Positions 1-6,687 of a stretch of DNA of 9,337 bases are shown here, piece after piece (the first letter of the stretch is position 1; the number at the start of each line of letters is the position of its first letter). Source of the DNA: an uncultured Chitinophagaceae bacterium (GTDB lineage: Bacteria; Bacteroidota; Bacteroidia; Chitinophagales; Chitinophagaceae); contig CAKSVK010000142.1 in assembly GCA_934502905.1 (NCBI GenBank), forward strand, positions 1-9,337, read 5' to 3'. The notes below the pieces were generated by a model. The model searched no databases, was not told the origin of the DNA, and saw only the letters and a program-made list of their open reading frames with translations. The position numbers were made by a program, and so were the translations under genes.

Positions 1-1
1 T

Positions 2-1090
2 GATTTAATGCAGTTTTCCTTTGGTGTTCCGTCTGGCAATCTGTTACCATTGGCAAAACTGAAAAAAGAAATCGTACTTGCCACAAGAGAACTAAAAGAA
101 GGTGGAACGGAATACGAACCATTGCAGGGCAATGTAAAACTGCGAAGAATGGTATCGGCTCGTTCATTGGCTTGGAAAGGTAATTTGAAAGAAAGCGATT
201 TGATAACAACTAACGGCTGTATGAATGCTTTGGCTCTGTGCCTTATGGCATTAACCAAACGTGGTGATACCATAGCATTAGAAAGCCCTTGCTATCCAGG
301 TATTCTGCAACTTGCCGTTAGTTTAGGTTTAAATGTGTTGGAAATTGCAACACACCCTGTTAGCGGAATTGATATTGATGCACTGAAAAAGTTATTGCCT
401 AAAATAAACGTTTGTCTTTTAGTGCCAAATTTCAACACGCCTTTGGGATATTGTATGCCCGATGAAAGCAAAAGAGAAATAGTAACCCTTTTGTCAAGAC
501 ATAATATTCCGCTTATTGAAGATGACACCTATGGCGACATTCATTTTGGCTCTGAACATCCAAAATGTTGTAAGTCTTTTGATACGGACGGAAATGTTTT
601 GTGGTGCGGTTCTGTTTCAAAAACACTTGCTCCGGGTTATCGTGTCGGTTGGGTTGCTCCGGGAAAATATAAAGACCAAATACTAAAATTAAAACTCATA
701 CATTTTTTATCTGCTACCTCTGTAATTCACGAAGCCGTTGGGAATTTTCTGATGACAGGCAGGTATGAAAATCATCTTCGCCATTTCCGAAAAACATTAC
801 AGGAAAATTATCAGCATTACGCCCTTGCCATAGCCGACTATTTTCCACAGGGAACTAAAATAAGCCAACCGCAAGGCGGACTTGCCCTGTGGGTAGAGCT
901 TCCGAAAGAAATAGATACAACGGAACTGTATAATTATGCTCTTAAAAAGCGTATCAGCATTGCTCCGGGTAGAATGTTTACTTTGCAAAATCAATTTCAA
1001 AATTGTATGCGTCTTTGTATAGGTTTGCCTTGGACTGAGGATTTAAAGTTGAAATTAGGACAACTTGGAAATCTTGCTAAGATGATATAG
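2..1090 (+). CDS. MocR/GntR-type regulator, aminotransferase-like domain (5' partial)
   Basis: This is a fold-type I PLP aminotransferase domain of the kind fused to a GntR winged helix in MocR regulators. Numbered from the ATG at 8, visible residues are the substrate-side NFNTPLG (N143), EDDTYGD (D172/Y175, PLP ring contacts), SVSKTLAPGYRVGW (K205, Schiff-base lysine) and CMRLCIG (R335, carboxylate-binding arginine), so the PLP site looks intact. The opening EYEPLQGNVKLRR and 'TTNGCMNALALCLMAL' segments match the MocR style. The frame is open to the window edge (Asp-Leu precede the ATG) and no start signal is seen, so the ATG at 8 is probably internal and the DNA-binding domain lies outside the window. 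MocR proteins usually control a neighbouring divergent gene, often in vitamin B6, amino-acid or transport functions; the target is not visible. A stand-alone aminotransferase is the alternative. A hairpin follows the stop. Confidence 0.85.
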   Translation, partial: DLMQFSFGVPSGNLLPLAKLKKEIVLATRELKEGGTEYEPLQGNVKLRRMVSARSLAWKGNLKESDLITTNGCMNALALCLMALTKRGDTIALESPCYPGILQLAVSLGLNVLEIATHPVSGIDIDALKKLLPKINVCLLVPNFNTPLGYCMPDESKREIVTLLSRHNIPLIEDDTYGDIHFGSEHPKCCKSFDTDGNVLWCGSVSKTLAPGYRVGWVAPGKYKDQILKLKLIHFLSATSVIHEAVGNFLMTGRYENHLRHFRKTLQENYQHYALAIADYFPQGTKISQPQGGLALWVELPKEIDTTELYNYALKKRISIAPGRMFTLQNQFQNCMRLCIGLPWTEDLKLKLGQLGNLAKMI

Positions 1091-1097
1091 CTTAATA

Positions 1098-1134
1098 GTG
1101 AAAATGTTTGTTACGATTAAACAGACATTTTCAC
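1098..1134 (+). terminator. Strong hairpin after the MocR-type gene
   Basis: The arms at 1098-1112 (GTGAAAATGTTTGTT) and 1120-1134 pair over 15 bp with one G-T wobble and a 7-base loop. The hairpin starts 8 bases after the stop at 1090. It is not followed directly by a T-run, although a pyrimidine-rich tract lies at 1145-1163, so it is either a terminator of an atypical kind or a 3'-end stabilizing hairpin. Confidence 0.6.
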
Positions 1135-1141
1135 AACCTCC

Positions 1142-1207
1142 TGCCTTTCTTCTTTTTCTTCTTACGAAAGGCACAAGAATAGCACTGACTAAAAAAGGGG
1201 TGCCTTT
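1142..1207. repeat. Three alternating copies of an 8-mer forming competing hairpins
   Basis: TGCCTTTC (1142-1149), GAAAGGCAC (1166-1174) and GTGCCTTT (1200-1207) are the same word in alternating orientation. The middle copy can pair perfectly with either the left arm (8 bp) or the right arm (8 bp), giving two mutually exclusive stems. It lies between convergent gene ends (MocR-type gene on plus, small gene on minus, whose stop is at 1209-1211), so a bidirectional terminator is the simplest reading. There is no gene in 1091-1208. Confidence 0.45.
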
Positions 1208-1208
1208 G

Positions 1209-1490
1209 CTATTTTATATTAAGTGCCTTTAGCTTTTCACTCAGCTCTGTTAAGCCTGCTTTTGCGAGATAATCGTCAGCAACTTTCTGTAATTCTTCCA
1301 GGGTTTCGGCTGGAATGCTTTCAAGCAATTTATCCTCGTCTTTGGAGATCAACCCTCTTTTGATAACACCATGCAGCAGCAATACGTTTTTTCGGGAGAT
1401 CTTCATATCAATTTTTACTGTTTCGTTCATGCCAGGGATACTTAAAATAGTATCGTAAACTTTGGCTACGTCATTTGTTGTCATCATCAT
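1209..1490 (-). CDS. Small conserved-looking protein of unknown function
   Basis: The product is about 93 residues, beginning MMMTTNDVAKVYDTILSIPG. It is acidic/lysine-rich with no membrane segment or signal peptide, and the C-terminal half (SIPAETLEELQKVADDYLAKAGLTELSEKLKAL) reads as amphipathic helices. The frame extends to a TTG at 1526, but that codon overlaps a TAnnTTTG promoter box (1524-1531), so translation more plausibly starts in the ATG cluster at 1490, 1487 or 1484. I recognise no named family. Its divergent position next to the primase and mobilization genes suggests an element-borne gene, but no function can be assigned. The homogeneous codon use and clean stop make it a likely real gene. 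Confidence 0.65.
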   Translation of the reverse strand: MMMTTNDVAKVYDTILSIPGMNETVKIDMKISRKNVLLLHGVIKRGLISKDEDKLLESIPAETLEELQKVADDYLAKAGLTELSEKLKALNIK

Positions 1491-1523
1491 CACACATTTA
1501 CTTTTTAAACAATCTTCATGCTG

Positions 1524-1531
1524 CAAAGATA
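1524..1531 (-). promoter_or_regulatory. Bacteroidota -7 box for the small minus-strand gene
   Basis: On the minus strand this reads TATCTTTG, a perfect match to the TAnnTTTG -7 consensus of Bacteroidota primary-sigma promoters. Transcription would begin a few bases downstream and leave a leader of roughly 25-30 bases before the ATG at 1490. No good TTTG/TTG -33 element is seen at the usual spacing, so the call rests on the -7 box and position. A GGATATCC palindrome lies just upstream at 1546-1553. Confidence 0.5.
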
Positions 1532-1642
1532 AGTTTAGCGGGTGCGGATATCCCCATTAAAATATGATGAGGATGGGTAAATCCCGTACCACCTGTTTAA
1601 ATTCGCAATGAGAACTGAATTGTGTGTTTGAAAAATGTGGTT

Positions 1643-2545
1643 ATGAATTTCAGGAACAACAAGATTTCCCTCAACGAGGCCAGGGACATAGATATGGTTC
1701 AATACCTTACCGAATTAGGATATGAACCGTCAAAGATCAGGAATAATGATTACTGGTATTTGTCTCCGTTACGAAATGAAAAAACAGCTTCGTTCAAAGT
1801 CAACCGAAAGCTGAACCGCTGGTATGATCACGGTATGGGCAAGGGTGGTAACCTGATTGATTTTGCTGTCATGTACCACAACTGCACCGTAGCAGAATTG
1901 CTTGAGCATTTAAACGGTAGTCTTTCTCTTCAAAAGTTTACCACCGGGCGACCTGTCATAAAAAATGAACCGGAAAACCAGATCAAAATTTTAAGTGATT
2001 CCAATCTTTCCTCCAATGCACTTCTGAACTACCTAAAACAGCGGCGTATACCTTTTGATATTGCTAGCCGCTATTGCAGGGAAGTCCATTATGAAATCAA
2101 CGGAAAAGTCTACTATGGTATCGGTTTCCGGAATGATTACGGGGGCTTTGAAATACGCAACCCTTACTTCAAGGCAAGCAGCTTTCCAAAGGGTATTACC
2201 AGCTTTAATAACGGTGCCGATGAGGTTATCGTTTTTGAGGGCTTTATGGATTTTCTTTCCCTAAAAGCTATCCATAAAAATGAGCCCGAAGACCGATTTG
2301 ATTTTGTAGTGCTTAACTCTGTATCCTTCTTTGAAGTGGCCCGTCCGTTTATGGAAAAACATAAGGCTATCAGGTTATACCTGGACAGGGATACCACCGG
2401 ACAAAATTGCAGTCATCGTGCGCTTTCCCTAAGCGATAAATATAAAGATGAAAGCAGCCTGTATAAAAACTATAAAGACCTCAATGACTGGCTATCAAAT
2501 TTCGGACAGTCTCAGAGTAAGCGCAGGGACCAAAAATTAAGGTGA
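1643..2545 (+). CDS. Toprim/CHC2-like DNA primase-type protein of a mobile element
   Basis: The product is 300 residues from the ATG at 1643; the frame also permits a GTG at 1622. The N-terminal third (NDYWYLSPLRNEKTASFKVNRK ... WYDHGMGKGGNLIDFAVMYHNC) has the layout of the CHC2 zinc-binding primase domain (DnaG-like) but lacks its zinc ligands. The C-terminal part is a toprim domain: EVIVFEGFMDFLSL supplies the conserved Glu, and RLYLDRDTTGQ supplies the DxD metal-binding pair, followed by the usual K/D-rich 'KDLNDWL' end. DnaG-like primases make RNA primers; proteins of this build are common in Bacteroidota conjugative and mobilizable elements, where a role in element replication or second-strand synthesis after transfer is inferred. 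It is 258 bases upstream of the mob genes and reads the same way. No helicase-binding domain is evident. Confidence 0.85.
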   Translation: MNFRNNKISLNEARDIDMVQYLTELGYEPSKIRNNDYWYLSPLRNEKTASFKVNRKLNRWYDHGMGKGGNLIDFAVMYHNCTVAELLEHLNGSLSLQKFTTGRPVIKNEPENQIKILSDSNLSSNALLNYLKQRRIPFDIASRYCREVHYEINGKVYYGIGFRNDYGGFEIRNPYFKASSFPKGITSFNNGADEVIVFEGFMDFLSLKAIHKNEPEDRFDFVVLNSVSFFEVARPFMEKHKAIRLYLDRDTTGQNCSHRALSLSDKYKDESSLYKNYKDLNDWLSNFGQSQSKRRDQKLR

Positions 2546-2559
2546 TGTATGCGACATCA
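2543..2559. repeat. Small inverted repeat overlapping the primase stop
   Basis: TGATGT (2543-2548) and ACATCA (2554-2559) form a perfect 6-bp stem with a 5-base loop. The stop codon TGA of the primase-like gene is within the left arm. It lacks a T-run, so it is a weak terminator candidate or part of the palindromic intergenic region. Confidence 0.3.
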
Positions 2560-2647
2560 GCAGCAGAAGTTAATGCCAGTTACAGGTGTTTTCTTTATGA
2601 GCAGCTGAAACGGGTTCCAGTTTTCTTGAGCCTTTAGAAGCTTCAAA

Positions 2648-2731
2648 GATTGCATGTTTCCTGCAATCGGCAAGATGAACGGTTGTTTAACAACCGATTT
2701 TATAAGCCCTCTACTCGGAACTCGTGGGCTT
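2648..2731. other. Candidate origin of transfer (oriT): three inverted repeats
   Basis: The 207-base gap between the primase-like gene and the mob genes holds no convincing ORF but three successive perfect inverted repeats. These are GATTGCA/TGCAATC (2648-2654/2662-2668), CGGTTGTT/AACAACCG (2680-2687/2689-2696, one-base centre) and AAGCCC/GGGCTT (2704-2709/2726-2731). The last loop contains the direct repeat ACTCG at 2713-2717 and 2720-2724 region. oriTs commonly lie just upstream of relaxosome and relaxase genes and carry such repeats as protein-binding sites beside the nick. The nick site itself cannot be placed from sequence alone. Alternatives are an operator/attenuator for the mob operon or a terminator of the upstream gene. 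Confidence 0.5.
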
Positions 2732-2803
2732 TGTGAATAAAGTGAATCTATTGTGTTTGATAACGTTTTCTGCTACATGGGCAGGTGTAAAAAAGAAATG
2801 GTG

Positions 2804-3193
2804 ATGGAAAAGAAAAGTGTAAAGAGAACACGTATTATCGGATTGCGGCTGACACCTGATGAATATGCAAAAATTGAAAAGAAATGGAAAGCAACAACTT
2901 GCCGGAAGCTGAGCGATTATGTACGCCATAGCCTGTTCAATAAACCAGTAGTTACTACTTACCGCAACAGCTCCCAGGATGACTTAATGGCAGAACTTAC
3001 CCGGCTGCGTGGCGAGCTAAATGCCATCGGAAACAACTTCAACCAAGCAGTAAAAAAGTTGCATACGCTCGATAAGATAGCTGAATTCAGAAGCTGGTTG
3101 ATTACTTATGAGCTGGAGAAAAAAATCGTCAGCAATAAGATTGAGGAAGTTCGCAATAACGTGAAAAAAATGGTAGAGATATGGTTACAGTGA
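2804..3193 (+). CDS. mobA: Ribbon-helix-helix relaxosome accessory protein (MobA/MobC-like)
   Basis: The product is about 129 residues from the ATG at 2804; the frame also has ATGs at 2777 and 2798 and a GTG at 2753. I prefer 2804 because the recognisable domain starts at MEKKSVKRTRIIGLRLTPDEY. The N-terminus is a basic ribbon-helix-helix motif (IIGLRLTPDEYAKIEKKWKATTCRKLSDYVRHSL), followed by LMAELTRLRGELNAIGNNFNQAVKKLH, a signature of Bacteroidota mobilization accessory proteins (the MobC/NikA-like group, called MobA in CTnDOT-type elements). Such proteins bind oriT and help the relaxase melt and nick it. The 3' end overlaps the relaxase start by 13 bases, implying translational coupling. 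The candidate oriT is directly upstream. The symbol follows CTnDOT convention and is tentative. Confidence 0.85.
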   Translation: MEKKSVKRTRIIGLRLTPDEYAKIEKKWKATTCRKLSDYVRHSLFNKPVVTTYRNSSQDDLMAELTRLRGELNAIGNNFNQAVKKLHTLDKIAEFRSWLITYELEKKIVSNKIEEVRNNVKKMVEIWLQ

Positions 3194-4488
3194 TTAGACC
3201 AAGCCATTCAATGCATCGTATTTTTAATTATAACGAGAACAAGGTTAAAGAAGGTGTGGCAGAGTGTATTGGTGCAGAAAATTTTCCCCTGGATGCACAG
3301 GAAATGAGCCTTAAAATAAAGTTAGGCTACCTGCTGAAAAGAACGGCGCTGCGCAAAGATATTGCCCGGAAGCATGTACATATTTCCCTCAATTTTGACC
3401 CTTCTGAAACACATCTGAGCAAGGAAAAGCTGGCGGGAATTACCAAAGTCTATATGGAAAAGTTAGGCTTTGGTGAACAACCTTATCTTATTTACCAGCA
3501 CCACGATGCGGGCCACCCCCACCTGCATATTGTTACTACTAATATTCTGGCCAATGGTAATCGTATAGATCTGCATCACCTGGGCATACGAAAATCCGAA
3601 CCTGCACGTAAGGAGATTGAAAAAATGTTTGGCCTTGTGGTAGCGAATACCCGTGCCAGGCGTGAGGTATTCCAGCTGCAACCAGTTAATGTAAAAAGAG
3701 CGCAATACGGGCGCACAGAAACAAAAAGAGCTATCACAAACGTGCTCGATGCAGTACTGTACAAATATCGCTACACCAGCCTGCCTGAGCTAAACGCGGT
3801 GCTGAAACAGTACAACGTGATGGCTGACCGGGGCGATGAAGATTCAAGGATTTTTAAAACTGGCGGTCTGGTGTATCGCATACTCGATGAAGAGGGCAAA
3901 CCTATTGGTGTACCTATAAAAGCCAGTGATTTTTACAACAAACCCACCTGGAAATTTCTAAAGACAAAATTTGGTGCAAATGAGCCGAAGCGCCAGCCAC
4001 ATAAAGCGCGCATCAAAAATGAAATAGACAAATTACTCCTACGTCATGCATCTACACTCAATGAGCTGCAAAAACAACTTGCTGCTAAAGGTATAGACAT
4101 GTTCCTGCACCAAAATGAAGCCGGTCTGATCTACGGCGTCACATACGTGGATCACAAAACCCTATGTGTATTTAACGGCAGTGCGTTGGGTAAACCCTAC
4201 AGCGCAAAGGCCATACAACAACGATGCCTGCAAAAAGAAGTTTCAACGCCGGATTTGCTTCCGCCGCATCCCGCGTTGAAACCTTCTATTGGGTTACCGC
4301 CGCAGCCTACCGTTGCGGCCGAAACCAAGGCTTTCAAGGCTGATCCACAGCCTGCAACTAATGCAGGATCCTCCGAAAATGTACTGGGTATCCTACTACA
4401 ACCGGAATCTGCTTCCGACTATGTCCCACAACAGTTGAAAAAGAAGAAGAAAAAGAAAAAAAAGAAAAATTTATTCAATAACCGATGA
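3181..4488 (+). CDS. mobB: Relaxase/mobilization nuclease (PF03432-type, MobB-like)
   Basis: The relaxase nicks oriT and stays bound to the 5' end through a tyrosine while the strand is transferred. The 435-residue product starts MVTVIRPSHSMHRIFNYNENKVKEG, and Tyr17 in FNYNENK is the likely nucleophile. KHVHISLNFDPSE (residues 64-76) is the second motif. HHDAGHPHLHIVTTN (107-121) is the HxDxxHxH metal-binding motif with all histidines present. The C-terminal half is a less conserved helical region with a repeat-like primase- or coupling-interaction look, ending in ten consecutive lysines (420-429) and NLFNNR. All catalytic residues appear intact. Its start lies inside the accessory gene and the coupling-protein gene follows after 12 bases, so the three form one operon. 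Confidence 0.92.
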   Translation: MVTVIRPSHSMHRIFNYNENKVKEGVAECIGAENFPLDAQEMSLKIKLGYLLKRTALRKDIARKHVHISLNFDPSETHLSKEKLAGITKVYMEKLGFGEQPYLIYQHHDAGHPHLHIVTTNILANGNRIDLHHLGIRKSEPARKEIEKMFGLVVANTRARREVFQLQPVNVKRAQYGRTETKRAITNVLDAVLYKYRYTSLPELNAVLKQYNVMADRGDEDSRIFKTGGLVYRILDEEGKPIGVPIKASDFYNKPTWKFLKTKFGANEPKRQPHKARIKNEIDKLLLRHASTLNELQKQLAAKGIDMFLHQNEAGLIYGVTYVDHKTLCVFNGSALGKPYSAKAIQQRCLQKEVSTPDLLPPHPALKPSIGLPPQPTVAAETKAFKADPQPATNAGSSENVLGILLQPESASDYVPQQLKKKKKKKKKKNLFNNR

Positions 4489-4500
4489 AATGATACGATC

Positions 4501-5283
4501 ATGGCTATACAGACAGGAGAGAACGAACAGGCGTTGAGGAAAATTCTGGATATGACCAGGCTAATCAGCATTGTTATTCTTATTATTCATTTTTATTATT
4601 ACTGTTACATAGCGTTCGCCGGGTGGGGGCTTGTCAGCCAATTTTCAGACCGGCTGCTGGGTAATATCTATAACACGGGGCTGTTTCGGAGTTTTCATCA
4701 TTCCAAGCTGATTGCCTTAGGTTTTTTGGCAATTTCCCTATTAGGAGCCAAGGGACGTAAAGATGAAAAGTTAAGTTATAAAACCGCTTTTGCCTATATC
4801 ATCACAGGATTGCTGCTTTATTTTTTCAGTTACCTGTTCATGTTGCTACCAACAGATATTTCTTCTAAAGCGGCTCTTTATATGAGCCTAACTTCCATCG
4901 GTTTCTTGCTAGTGATTTCAGGCGGCACCCTACTGTCACGTATTATTAAAAACAGGCTCAATACGAAGGATATTTTCAATAGGGAGAATGAAACATTCCC
5001 CCAGGAGGAAAGGCTTTTGGAAAACGAATATTCCATTAACCTGCCAGCACGTTACCGGCTTAAAAATAAAATCCGTTATTCAAAAATTAATGTAATAAAT
5101 CCGTTCCGGGGGTTGCTCTTGCTGGGCTCCCCCGGATCCCGATGGGGAGGAGAAGAAAATCCGGAAAAAGCTATTTTGTTATTCGCCACGTCATCACGCA
5201 GCATATCAGCAAAGGTTTTGCAATGTTCGTATATGACTTCAAGTTTGATGATCTCTCAAAGATTGTTTACAACACCTGGTTAA
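4501..5283 (+). pseudogene. mobC: MobC/TraG-type coupling protein, N-terminal half (frame broken)
   Basis: These are the membrane and first P-loop residues of a type IV coupling protein (VirD4/TraG superfamily; 'MobC' in Bacteroidota), the ATPase that links the relaxosome to the conjugation pore. Hydrophobic stretches at about 20-42, 70-84, 96-117 and 127-149 make a four-segment membrane domain. FPQEERLLENEYSINLPARY and INPFRGLLLLGSPGS (to residue 213) lead into Walker A. After GSPGS, frame 1 runs through 47 unrelated residues to the stop at 5281. The missing continuation (GKSYFVIRH) lies in another frame from 5163, separated by 23 extra bases. The start ATG (4501) is 12 bases after the relaxase stop. 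As written the protein would have membrane anchors but no ATPase. Confidence 0.85.
5140..5162 (+). other. 23-base extra segment inside the Walker A motif
   Basis: Frame 1 gives G-S-P-G-S up to 5139 and the other frame gives G-K-S from 5163. The 23 bases between them (cgatgggg ... aaaatcc) are the only interruption of a perfect GSPGSGKS P-loop. The segment is bounded by a 4-base direct repeat ATCC (5136-5139 and 5159-5162), so its exact placement can slide by up to 4 bases. It sits in two alternative hairpins, CTCCCC/GGGGAG (5127-5132/5144-5149) and CCGGAT/ATCCGG (5132-5137/5159-5164). I see no longer copy of it elsewhere in the window. Confidence 0.85.
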
Positions 5284-6518
5284 AGCAGCGGCATAAATAC
5301 TCCAAGCCACCGACTTTCTACGTCATCAATTTTGACGATCTGACGCGCACCCATCGTTGCAACCCGTTGGAGCCATCGGCTATGACCGATATTACCGATG
5401 CAGCAGAATCTGCACGCACTATTCTGATGGGATTAAACAGGGAGTGGTTGAAACGTCAGGGGGACTTTTTTGTCGAATCACCAATAAATTTTGTTACTGC
5501 AATAATATGGTATCTCAAAAAGTTTAACGATGGTGCATACTGCACATTACCCCACGTCATAGAGCTAATGCAGGCAGACTACGATAGCCTGTTCACTCTT
5601 TTCAGGACTGAAGCCGCCAAAGAATGCGAGGTATTGATTAATCCGTTTTTGAATGCCTATCTCAATGATGTAATGGAGCAATTGGAAGGGCAGATCGCTT
5701 CTGCAAAAGTAGCGATGGCAAGGCTTGCTTCACCACAATTATACTATGTCTTATCCGGCAATGATTTCAACCTTGACATCAACAATCCCGATGATCCAAA
5801 GCTGGTCTGCATGGGCAATAACCCTCAAAAGATACAAATATACGGAGCAGTATTATCCCTGTATGTGAATCGTTTAGTGAAGCTTGTGAATAAAAAAGGA
5901 AAAGTAAAATGCAGCCTTGTTTTTGACGAGTACCCTACTATATATACGCCACTGGATACCGTTGTCGCAACCGGCAGAAGTAATTTAATATCGACAACCA
6001 TTGGGGTGCAATCAATAGAACAGATAAGAAGAGATTATTCGAGAGAACAGGCGGAAGTGCTGATCAATATATGTGGTAATATTATTGCCGGCCAAAGTTC
6101 TGGCGACACCGCAAAACAGGTGTCAGAAAGAATTGGCAAGATCATGCAGGACAGGGAAAGTTACTCCATAAATAGTGGGGATACTTCCATCAGCCGCTCT
6201 AAACAACTGGAAACAGCTGTACCACCGTCTAAAATTTCTGCGCTAAGTTCCGGTGAGTTCGTGGGTTTGGTCGCAGATAATCCGGATAATAAAATAGACC
6301 TGAAAGCCTTTTACTGTGAAATTCTTAATGACCATGCAGCACTGAAAAAAGAAGAAGAAAACTATAAGGAGATACCTGTAATCCGCAAGTTGGATAATAA
6401 TATGATCCAACGGAATTACTTGCAGATCAAGCAGGATATACAGTATATTATTCAGTCGGAAATGGAACGTCTTATTAATAATCCGGCATTGAGCCATTTA
6501 GTAGTCAAAAAAGGATAA
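5142..6518 (+). pseudogene. mobC: MobC/TraG-type coupling protein, C-terminal ATPase half (frame broken)
   Basis: This is the continuation of the coupling protein in another frame. The true homologous segment begins at GKSYFVIRHVITQHISKGFAMFVYDFKFDDLSK (5163 onward, 451 residues). Walker B is LVFDEYPTIY with D262/E263 counted from the ATG at 5142. NLISTTIGVQSIEQIRRDY and NICGNIIAGQSSGDTAKQVSERIGKI form the VirD4-type sensor and C-terminal parts, and the end (NNPALSHLVVKKG) looks complete. The ATG at 5142 falls inside the 23-base extra segment and has no evident ribosome signal. A product from it (MGRRRKSGKS) would lack the first glycine of GxxxxGKS and all membrane segments. Joined with the upstream half minus 23 bases, the protein is 664 residues, which fits the family size as I know it. 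Confidence 0.85.
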
Positions 6519-6533
6519 AAACATATTCTGAAA

Positions 6534-6596
6534 ATGGATCTTCAAAATGAGTACTTACGAAGACTTTTAGATACACCTCAGGACGGACAAACTTGA
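6534..6596 (+). pseudogene. 20-codon ORF, possible truncated remnant after mobC
   Basis: An ATG 16 bases after the coupling-protein stop opens a 20-codon frame encoding MDLQNEYLRRLLDTPQDGQT, then TGA. Its position, close spacing and plausible amphipathic opening suggest the start of a further operon gene that has been cut off, but it is too short to identify and may be chance. The rest of 6519-6687 shows no convincing gene; a 54-codon plus-strand frame from about 6618 overlaps the caspase gene antisense and is not supported. Confidence 0.25.
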
Positions 6597-6687
6597 TCTT
6601 GTCAAAAACTAAAACAGCATGCCTTTAAGACGTTTCGATCCACTGGTTATCGCTTGCATCGGTACAGAAAGGAAGTTCAAAGTTATT

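Noticed and set aside
292..528. Minus-strand frames at 292-528 and 797-1000
   Set aside because: They are antisense to the intact aminotransferase domain and show no recognisable domain.
2055..2397. Alternative frames within the primase-like gene (plus 2055-2264, minus 2164-2397)
   Set aside because: They overlap the toprim coding frame, which carries the conserved motifs.
2543..2752. CRISPR array or tRNA in the intergenic palindrome region
   Set aside because: The repeats are inverted and different from each other, with no regular spacing and no cloverleaf.
2711..2929. Minus-strand ORF across the oriT candidate and mobA start
   Set aside because: Its composition is low-complexity Phe/His-rich translation of the antisense of a lysine-rich gene, and it covers the inverted repeats.
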